A DNA stretch of 11,811 bases. Origin: Aquificaceae bacterium (GTDB lineage Bacteria > Aquificota > Aquificia > Aquificales > Aquificaceae). This document shows, one piece after another, positions 6,337 to 11,811 of this stretch. The stretch's first letter is position 1. Each line of letters starts with the position of its first letter. The notes below the pieces were generated by a model. That model made no database searches, was not told where the DNA came from, and was given only the letters and a program-made list of their open reading frames with translations. The stretch is from contig WFYM01000149.1 in NCBI GenBank assembly GCA_015490115.1, positions 1 to 11,811 on the forward strand, read 5' to 3'. Both the position numbers and the translations under genes were made by a program.

Positions 6337-7746
6337 TTACTGTCTGACCTTAAGATACTTGTCTATGTCGAGGACCTTGAATATGTCCTTGAAGGGTCTC
6401 AGCTGGAACTCAAGCTCCTCCTCCTGCTTCTCTTCGCCGAACTCCTGAGTGCTGACGTCGAGCAGGAAAGAAAGAAGGTTCAAGAGTTGCCTCTCCTCCT
6501 CCTCGTTCGGGTTCTTAGTTAGGTGTATCTTCCCCTCCGTGAAGATGAGGAAGGGATACTTCGCAACTTCTCTCAGAACTATCGTGTTTATCTTAGAAGG
6601 TGAGTGCTTCATGAATATGCTTATGATCTCGTTTATCATGAAGAGGTAGACCTTGGAAGCTATGTTGTCTACTTTAGAGAAGAAGTAGAGGCTCACGAAG
6701 AAGGGTTCCTCGAAGAGGAGGGAGTGGCTCGTCTTGAAGACGCCGTCCACTTCGGTCAGCGTAGCTACGAGCTTCCCGTCCTTGAAGATCACGAACCTGT
6801 CCCCTTTTCTTTCGGAGATTAAAAGGAGGGCGCTCTTTTTGTGCTTGCTGAGACCCAAGAAGAGCTTGCTTATCTCCATGAAGTTGCTCGAGACGGTGTC
6901 TATATCCGGCTTTCCGAGGTATCTGAGGGCTATGAACCTGATAAGCGACCTGTCGAGGGAGACGAGGGTAAGCTCCGCATTCTTGTCTGGACTCAGGAAG
7001 AACTCGAATATGTCGAAGTCGGGAGGGTAGACGGCGAATATCTCACCTCCTTCGTAAAAGAGGTTTATGGTGTAGGTAGGTGAGGATATCTTAGCTATAC
7101 CCGAGAAGTTACTCGTCTTTAAGCTCTCGAGTATGGCGAGTATGTTCACCCTCTTTAAGGGGACCCTCTCCATAACGTAGTCTATCTCCACCTCCTCCCC
7201 CATCTCCCCTTCCCTGAACTCATATATGTCGAGCTTCCCCTCCGAAAGGAGTTCCTTTATCTTTCTCACAACGCTGACGACAGGCTCCTTCGAGAGAGAA
7301 ACAGCCTCGACTATATTCTTCCCCTCGAAAAAGGCTACATCGCTCCTCTTGTCGAGGGCTTTGAAGATGGCATAAGGAGATATGATCTTTTCCATTATAC
7401 CGTCGAGTTCCCTCCTCACGAGTGTTGCTTGTATCATAAGTTCGTCACTCCTGACGGGAGAGTTTAAGGAAAACCCTCCTATACGGGTATCCTCGTAAAA
7501 GGCAAAGAAACCTTCGGGGTTTGCGAGCATTTCAGCAACGCAGTAAACGAGGAGGTTGTAGCTGTTTATATTCTTCTTGGTGGCTGAGTTGAAGTCGCAC
7601 TTGAACCCGACTATCTGACCCTCTTGGACCTTTATCGAGAGTAAATATCTGTTAACAAAGAGTTCGAGGACTCCCGTCCTTCCCTGAAGGAGACCCGAGA
7701 TAACATCGTTGAGACCCCGAGAGTCTTCTATATAGCCGTAAAACAT
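6337..7746 (-). CDS. Multi-repeat DUF4388/PATAN-like protein, probable partner of the MglA GTPase
   Basis: A 469-residue soluble protein without signal peptide. The N-terminus follows the DUF4388/PATAN pattern: a helix, then GRTGVLEL (22-29), a strand, EGQIVGF (42-48) and a later EGFFAFYED (78-86). The same 'helix, strand, strand, acidic-Gly turn, strand' core recurs in weaker form at about 201-240 (YEGGEIFAVY), 289-330 (FKDGKLVATL) and 372-410 (FTEGKIHLT), giving about four degenerate copies. A helical segment at about 120-180 resembles the winged-helix-like part that can follow PATAN domains. PATAN/DUF4388 domains occur with response regulators and MglA-type GTPases in motile or polarised bacteria, and are thought to mediate protein contacts. 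The gene starts ten bases after the GTPase stop and has only a weak ribosome site, so it is likely co-translated. An effector or regulator role is inferred. Confidence 0.7.
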   Translation of the reverse strand: MFYGYIEDSRGLNDVISGLLQGRTGVLELFVNRYLLSIKVQEGQIVGFKCDFNSATKKNINSYNLLVYCVAEMLANPEGFFAFYEDTRIGGFSLNSPVRSDELMIQATLVRRELDGIMEKIISPYAIFKALDKRSDVAFFEGKNIVEAVSLSKEPVVSVVRKIKELLSEGKLDIYEFREGEMGEEVEIDYVMERVPLKRVNILAILESLKTSNFSGIAKISSPTYTINLFYEGGEIFAVYPPDFDIFEFFLSPDKNAELTLVSLDRSLIRFIALRYLGKPDIDTVSSNFMEISKLFLGLSKHKKSALLLISERKGDRFVIFKDGKLVATLTEVDGVFKTSHSLLFEEPFFVSLYFFSKVDNIASKVYLFMINEIISIFMKHSPSKINTIVLREVAKYPFLIFTEGKIHLTKNPNEEEERQLLNLLSFLLDVSTQEFGEEKQEEELEFQLRPFKDIFKVLDIDKYLKVRQ

Positions 7747-7756
7747 CTTTCAGTAT

Positions 7757-8329
7757 TTATCCTACCATCTTCCTGAACTTGTCCACCAACTCCTCCATTA
7801 TCATGTTGAACGTCTCCTCAACTCCTTTCCCCTGAACAGCTACCGCCTCCGTCGTCCTCTTCCCCGGAAGGGAGACCTCCCTCTTCAGAACCTCAATCGG
7901 GAGTGCGTCGGGAAGGTCCCTCTTGTTATATTGGATGACTATGGGAGTCTCCTTTATGTTCTTGCCGTAGAGCTTGAGGTCTTCCTCGAGAACCTTCAAA
8001 AAGTCCTTGTTCTCTTGAAGCCTCTTCTCGGAAGAGTCGACGACGAAGACCACCCCGTCCACACCCCTCATGATCATCTTCCTTATATCCCTGTATATGT
8101 CCTGCCCCGGTATCGTGTATATGGAGAAGGTAAGGGTAAAGCCGTCCATACTTACCTTCTTCGTCATGTAGTCGAAGACGAGGGTCCTCTCCTCCTTCGT
8201 GTCGAAGCTAAGAACGTCGAGATCGCTCGTCTTCGCCAACTGTTCTATGTTCGTCGTCTTCCCGGACTGGGCTACCCCGTGGTAGACCACTTTAAACCGA
8301 ACCACTCCCTTCGCGGAGTCTATTAACAT
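7757..8329 (-). CDS. MglA-type Ras-like small GTPase
   Basis: A 190-residue cytoplasmic GTPase of the bacterial MglA group, which sets polarity and drives motility or pilus positioning in Myxococcus and Thermus. The P-loop is GVAQSGKTT (18-26). The switch I region contains ERTLVFDY (47-54), with Arg48 matching the intrinsic arginine finger of MglA. The G3 motif reads TIPGQ (72-76), with Thr in place of the usual Asp, a hallmark of this group, and Gln76 as the second catalytic residue. G4 is NKRDLPDAL (135-143) and G5 lies near EAVAVQGKGV (161-170). The ATG at 8329 has a very strong Shine-Dalgarno (GGAGGGAGAGG) and lies inside the end of the LapA-LapB gene, overlapping it by 38 bases. No MglB/Roadblock gene is in the window. 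The protein is of normal length and appears active. Confidence 0.92.
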   Translation of the reverse strand: MLIDSAKGVVRFKVVYHGVAQSGKTTNIEQLAKTSDLDVLSFDTKEERTLVFDYMTKKVSMDGFTLTFSIYTIPGQDIYRDIRKMIMRGVDGVVFVVDSSEKRLQENKDFLKVLEEDLKLYGKNIKETPIVIQYNKRDLPDALPIEVLKREVSLPGKRTTEAVAVQGKGVEETFNMIMEELVDKFRKMVG

Positions 8330-9383
8330 TACCTCTCCCTCCTTTTATCTTTAATCTATTCCAGCTGAGGCAAACTTCACACACGGGTGTGTAGTTCTCA
8401 TATCTCATACCGCACTCCCCGCAGATCCACAGATCTTTACAACCTTGTTTCTCATCTATCGGCTCGGACAGAAGGTCTTTTAGCTCTTCCAGCTTTTCCC
8501 TCATACCCATCTCCTTGCAGAGCGTAGCAAGAAGAAGCGGATCGAACTTCTCCTTTTTGCTCCAAGTTACTTCTAAGATCTTCGGTGTGAGGGCTTTCTT
8601 CTCCCAAAGGAGTGCGAGGAGTTCGTTACCCAGACCTTTTTCAACAGCGTTCTGAAACATCTTAGCTCCCTTCTCTTCCGAGGACCCGGAGACAATAAGA
8701 GCCAAGGAACTAACAGTCTTCGGTAACTTCTCGATCTCCTCAAGGGCTTCCTCCCTCAAAGACCAAGAGAGCATGGAAGAGAGGATTTTCAGCTCCTCTT
8801 CCTTTTGTTTTCCTTTTACCTGCTCCACTAAACTCCTCTGAAGGTCTACAGCTTTCTTGTGTTCTCCTTCTATGAAGTAGAGGCTCCTGAGCAACCTCTT
8901 TGCTCTCAGGTTTTCCCAATTTTTTCCGAGTGCCTTCTCCAAAAGCTCTTTAGCCCTTTTCGGGTCTTCCCTCAGGACCTTTTCAGCGAGGAACACCTCC
9001 GCTATTCCGAGCTTGTATCTTTCCGTCTTTACCTCAAGAGCCTTCCCCTGCTCTTTGAGGGACTCAAGATAGAGGGGAACGAACTCTTCGTATCTTACAA
9101 GGGACTTTAGACCTTTCTCAGCCCTGTCAGGGTAACCAGTCCAAAGGTCTTTCAGTGCTTTTTCTACTTTAGTATTTTTCCTTCTCAAGAACAAGACCTT
9201 CAGCTCCAAGAAGATGTATGCGGTGAGAAAGCCACCGAAGAGGCTGACCAGTATAACGAGGAAAAGGGGTGTTTCCACAGCCCTTCCCAAGAGTTTGATC
9301 TTCACAGGCTCCATATTGTAGTAAGCGAAAACGAGGGCTACTACGAGCAGAGCTACAAAGAGGACGACCTTCAAAGCGGTCAT
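8292..9383 (-). CDS. LapA-LapB fusion: membrane-anchored TPR protein with rubredoxin-like zinc ribbon
   Basis: A 363-residue inner-membrane protein. Residues 1-70 match a LapA (DUF1049) domain: a transmembrane helix at 5-21, a short loop with Asn23 and Val27, a second helix at about 39-62 and then basic LRRK. Residues about 75-310 are helical and read as degenerate TPR repeats. Near the end, Cys321, Cys324, Cys335 and Cys338 with following Trp341 form a rubredoxin-like knuckle as in LapB (YciM). In E. coli, LapA and LapB are adjacent separate proteins; LapB presents LpxC to FtsH and so controls LPS synthesis. Here both appear in one chain. The start overlaps the rsfS stop (ATGA). The TPR part is divergent, so repeat limits are uncertain and the LPS role is by homology. 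About 20 residues beyond the knuckle are hydrophilic and overlap the GTPase start. Confidence 0.8.
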   Translation of the reverse strand: MTALKVVLFVALLVVALVFAYYNMEPVKIKLLGRAVETPLFLVILVSLFGGFLTAYIFLELKVLFLRRKNTKVEKALKDLWTGYPDRAEKGLKSLVRYEEFVPLYLESLKEQGKALEVKTERYKLGIAEVFLAEKVLREDPKRAKELLEKALGKNWENLRAKRLLRSLYFIEGEHKKAVDLQRSLVEQVKGKQKEEELKILSSMLSWSLREEALEEIEKLPKTVSSLALIVSGSSEEKGAKMFQNAVEKGLGNELLALLWEKKALTPKILEVTWSKKEKFDPLLLATLCKEMGMREKLEELKDLLSEPIDEKQGCKDLWICGECGMRYENYTPVCEVCLSWNRLKIKGGRGNVNRLREGSGSV

Positions 9384-9709
9384 AGGCTCACCCTCTCAGC
9401 CTCCGACCATATCCATTCTATACCGTAGTACTCCCTCCACTCGGGCGTGAATATGTGGACTATAACGTCAAGCATGTCAACGAGTATCCAACCTCCGAAC
9501 TCCATACCCTCCACGTGGTCGATCTCTATTCCCGCCTTTTCCGCTTCCTCGATCAGGTGTTCCGCAACAGCCCTCGCATGAACGGGAGAGTTCGCACTCG
9601 CCACAACGAAAAAGTCAGCTATGTTCGTGAGCTTGGAAACGTCGAGTATGACAATGTTTTCCGCCTTTTTGTTTTCGAGCTTCTCTTTTATAAACTTCAG
9701 CTTCTCCAT
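9380..9709 (-). CDS. rsfS: Ribosomal silencing factor RsfS
   Basis: Binds ribosomal protein uL14 on the large subunit and blocks joining with the small subunit, lowering translation when nutrients are short. The 109 residues match the RsfS/DUF143 family over their length: IVILDVSKLTNIADFFVVAS (19-38), the SPVHARAVAEH helix (41-51), VEGMEFGGWILVDMLDVIVH (66-85) and FTPEWREYYGIEWIW (87-101). The reading frame extends upstream to 9829, but I chose the ATG at 9709, where the family's usual N-terminus begins and AAAGGAAAAGGG precedes it. This leaves a 13-base overlap with bamD. The stop overlaps the next start as ATGA. In many bacteria rsfS sits near nadD; here it lies between envelope genes. Confidence 0.95.
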   Translation of the reverse strand: MEKLKFIKEKLENKKAENIVILDVSKLTNIADFFVVASANSPVHARAVAEHLIEEAEKAGIEIDHVEGMEFGGWILVDMLDVIVHIFTPEWREYYGIEWIWSEAERVSL

Positions 9710-10614
9710 CCCTTTTCCTTTAAGAGCCTCCGGAGTTTCCTGTAGTAGGCGTTCTCCCCGTATACTTCTTTGTATCTCTTCATAGCTTCGAGGGCTTCCC
9801 TCATAGCCTCCTCCTTTATCCTTTCCCACCTCTCTATCTCACCCCTCAAGAACTCTATCCTTTTCTTCACCGCCCCTCTCTCCTCAGGAGGAACCTCTTT
9901 AAGGCTCTTTTGAGCTTTCCTTATAAGGTCCTCTATAATTTTTTTCGACTTTTCAGCCTGCTTTTCCGCTTCCATCAAGCACTTGATGTATCTGTATGCT
10001 ACCTCCTCCTCGGACACGTATTTGGGGAAGTTTATGAGTAGGTTCCTGTATCTGAGGGCTGCGGAATAGGGATAGCCGTATTCTTCGTAAAACCTCGCTA
10101 TCAGATACTCGTGCTTTGCTATTTTGGTATAAGCTTTCTCTATGAGATCTTGGACCTTCGGTGCGTAGGGACTCTTCGGGAACTTGGCGAGGAACTCCCT
10201 CGCTTTGTCTATAGCCTTCCAAGTGTATTCTTGATCCCTGTAAGGGTCGGGGGAGACCTTTATGTAGCTGTCTACGAGCATGTAGTAAGCTTCTTCCGTC
10301 CTTTTGAGCTTCGGGTAGTGAAATATGTAGTCCTCTAAGTAGACTACGGCGTTGACGTAGTCCTTGTCGAGGTAGTAGCTCTTTCCGAGGAGAAAGCGGG
10401 CGTTCTCTATCTGCTGTGGAGTCAGGTAGTCCATAAACTTTAAAGCTTCTTTGAACTTGGTGGCTGCGGAGCCGTAGTCCTTCTCCCTGTATTCAGCGAG
10501 TGCGCTGACATAATACTCCCTCGCCTTCTTTGCTCTCTTTTCCTCGGTCATCTTGGCACACCCCGAGATCAGGAGGAGGGCCGCGATCGGCAGGAGAAAC
10601 TTCACCCTCATCAT
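9697..10614 (-). CDS. bamD: Outer-membrane assembly lipoprotein BamD (YfiO-like, TPR)
   Basis: Part of the BAM complex that inserts beta-barrel proteins into the outer membrane, acting on its periplasmic face. The 305-residue precursor has a lipoprotein signal peptide with lipobox LISGC; the mature N-terminus would be Cys19. Residues about 28-220 are TPR repeats with family marks: DYGSAATKFKEAL (46-58), FPKSPYAPKV (145-154), and the segment LIARFYEEYGYPYSAALRYR (171-190), which matches the YSVAEYYTERGAW region of E. coli BamD. About 80 further residues (222-305) form a charged, probably coiled-coil extension not present in the 245-residue E. coli protein. The two leading Met codons are ATGATG, with the first overlapping the RNase stop (ATGA). 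Its presence implies a didermic cell envelope. Confidence 0.88.
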   Translation of the reverse strand: MMRVKFLLPIAALLLISGCAKMTEEKRAKKAREYYVSALAEYREKDYGSAATKFKEALKFMDYLTPQQIENARFLLGKSYYLDKDYVNAVVYLEDYIFHYPKLKRTEEAYYMLVDSYIKVSPDPYRDQEYTWKAIDKAREFLAKFPKSPYAPKVQDLIEKAYTKIAKHEYLIARFYEEYGYPYSAALRYRNLLINFPKYVSEEEVAYRYIKCLMEAEKQAEKSKKIIEDLIRKAQKSLKEVPPEERGAVKKRIEFLRGEIERWERIKEEAMREALEAMKRYKEVYGENAYYRKLRRLLKEKGWRS

Positions 10615-11811
10615 CCCGAAAGCATCATCTCGTAGTAGTCGAGGGGAACGTCACACTCCTCCTTTAAGGAGACCCAACCCTTCATGTTCTTCTTCTCAAG
10701 GAGCTTCTCAACTCTCTCCTTCAGGAGCGGGTTTACCTTGAGTTCGAGATACCTTCCCTTGAAGTAGTCGAGTTCCTTCTCGATCTCATAAAGGACAAGC
10801 TCCGGACTCTTTATGTATCCCCTTCCCTTGCAGTAGGGGCAGCTCAAAGAAAGGAGCTTGGTGACGCTCGGGGTCTCCTTCTTCCTCGTCATCTCGAGTA
10901 GACCGAGCTGGGTTATACCGTATATGTGGACGTTGGAGCCTTCGTCCGCAAAGAGTTCCTTCATCTTCTTGATAAGGGTCTCCCTGCTCTTTTTGTCCTT
11001 CATGTCTATGAAGTCTATTATCACTATACCTCCTATGTCCCTCAGCTTTATCTGCCTCGCTATCTCCTCCGCAGCTTCCAAGTTTGTCTTTAGGGCGTTC
11101 TCCTCCAAGGACTCTCCGCTCCCCGAACCGCTATTTACATCTATTACGGTCATCGCCTCCGTCTCTTCTATCACTATGTAGCCTCCGCTCTTTAGCCACA
11201 CATACTTAGCAAAGAGCTTCGTTAAGATCCTGTCCAGATTATACCTCTTGAAGAAGACGGAGATGTTCTTGACGTATCTTACCTTCTCAACAAGCTCGGG
11301 GAAGTCCTCCTCGAGGAAGGCGAGAAGCTGGATCCATATATCCCTGTCGTCGACTACGATCTCCTCTATATCCTGCCACCAGTCCCTTATGGTCTGCATA
11401 AAGAGGGGAACCTCCTCGTAAACTATTCCCGTTTTGACCTTGGAAGCCTTTTCCTTTATTCTCTCCCACCTCTTCCTTAGTTTCTCCAGTTCACCGATCA
11501 GATCTTCCTTCGAAGCCCTCGTCGCTAACGTTCTGACTATGACGCCCTCTTCGTTCAGGTTGTCTTTGAAAAGCTCCAAAAAGAACTTTTTTTTGCCTTC
11601 GTCACCTATCTTGGAGGATACAAAAACCCCCTTGGATCCCGGAAGGTAGACGAGGTATTTTCCGGGTATGGTAACGCGACATGTTATCTTAGCCCCCTTC
11701 TCCTCTATCGGCTCCCTCTTTACCTGAACAACAAGCTCCTCACCTACTTCGGGAACCGAACACCTGTCCTCTTCTCCCGAGTAGTTCTTGAGGGGCAGGT
11801 AAGCTTCCTTC
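10611..11811 (-). CDS. rng: Ribonuclease E/G family endoribonuclease (5' end outside window)
   Basis: A single-strand endoribonuclease for rRNA maturation and mRNA decay. The reading frame stays open to the window edge, giving 399 visible codons; the start lies beyond it. The edge portion (11580-11811) encodes most of the S1 domain and the 5'-sensor approach, including GEELVVQVKREPI, KGAKITC and the PGKYLVYLPGSKGVFVS region. The DNase I-like catalytic part has VIDVNSG with Asp at 11139-11141 (E. coli RNase E Asp303) and IIDFIDM with Asp at 11013-11015 (Asp346). The zinc link is CPYCKGRG, with Cys codons at 10839-10841 and 10830-10832 (Cys404 and Cys407). Only about 70 residues follow the zinc link, so it lacks the long scaffold of RNase E and is RNase G-like. 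Its TGA overlaps the bamD ATG by four bases. Confidence 0.93.
   Translation of the reverse strand, partial: KEAYLPLKNYSGEEDRCSVPEVGEELVVQVKREPIEEKGAKITCRVTIPGKYLVYLPGSKGVFVSSKIGDEGKKKFFLELFKDNLNEEGVIVRTLATRASKEDLIGELEKLRKRWERIKEKASKVKTGIVYEEVPLFMQTIRDWWQDIEEIVVDDRDIWIQLLAFLEEDFPELVEKVRYVKNISVFFKRYNLDRILTKLFAKYVWLKSGGYIVIEETEAMTVIDVNSGSGSGESLEENALKTNLEAAEEIARQIKLRDIGGIVIIDFIDMKDKKSRETLIKKMKELFADEGSNVHIYGITQLGLLEMTRKKETPSVTKLLSLSCPYCKGRGYIKSPELVLYEIEKELDYFKGRYLELKVNPLLKERVEKLLEKKNMKGWVSLKEECDVPLDYYEMMLSG

Noticed and set aside
9710..9829. N-terminal extension of rsfS to an upstream start at 9829
   Set aside because: The extra 40 residues are low-complexity, unlike the RsfS family, and lie wholly inside bamD. 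The ATG at 9709 has its own Shine-Dalgarno and gives the family length.
11577..11579. Start of the RNase at a TTG codon here, giving a 322-residue protein
   Set aside because: The frame continues open to the window edge and encodes recognisable S1-domain sequence, so the gene is simply cut by the window.

Overview
The window looks like a chromosome segment of a thermophilic bacterium of the Aquificota (Aquifex/Hydrogenobacter relatives). The main reasons are a short methionyl-tRNA synthetase that reads like the Aquifex alpha-subunit type (catalytic core and anticodon domain, no C-terminal tRNA-binding domain), Lys/Glu/Arg/Val-rich proteins, AGG/ATA-rich codon use, and very tight gene packing with many start/stop overlaps. 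This assignment is from memory of family sequences, not from a search.

Layout. Two convergent blocks meet at about 5.6 kb. The plus-strand block begins at an AT-rich promoter (about 4-31). It carries a secreted subtilisin-family (S8) protease with a Gly7-Cys/hydrophobic/Arg C-terminal sorting tail, and then a small putative lipoprotein whose C-terminal half resembles the prodomain of that same protease. From a second promoter-like site (perfect TATAAT at 2549-2554) follow metG, a secreted thermonuclease, a single-domain siroheme synthase (precorrin-2 dehydrogenase/ferrochelatase type) and a DUF501 protein, with gaps of 9 nt or overlaps of 1-8 nt. The protease gene is clearly more AT-rich (about 28-30% GC at 1501-1620) than metG (about 48-57% in sampled stretches).

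The minus-strand block enters from the right edge and reads, in transcription order: an RNase E/G family endoribonuclease (5' end outside the window), bamD, rsfS, a LapA-LapB fusion, an MglA-type small GTPase, a 469-residue protein with several DUF4388/PATAN-like repeats, and trmI. Every junction is a 4-38 nt overlap or a 10 nt gap, so these are probably one operon. It joins RNA processing, outer-membrane protein assembly, ribosome silencing, control of LPS synthesis, a polarity-type GTPase with a likely effector, and tRNA methylation. Its last gene overlaps the end of the DUF501 gene tail to tail by 29 nt.

The points most worth following are the protease with a separately encoded prodomain-like lipoprotein, the MglA GTPase paired with a multi-PATAN protein instead of an MglB/Roadblock gene, and the LapA-LapB fusion. 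I saw no RNA genes, CRISPR arrays, insertion sequences or convincing Rho-independent terminators, and no gene-free stretch above 300 bases.
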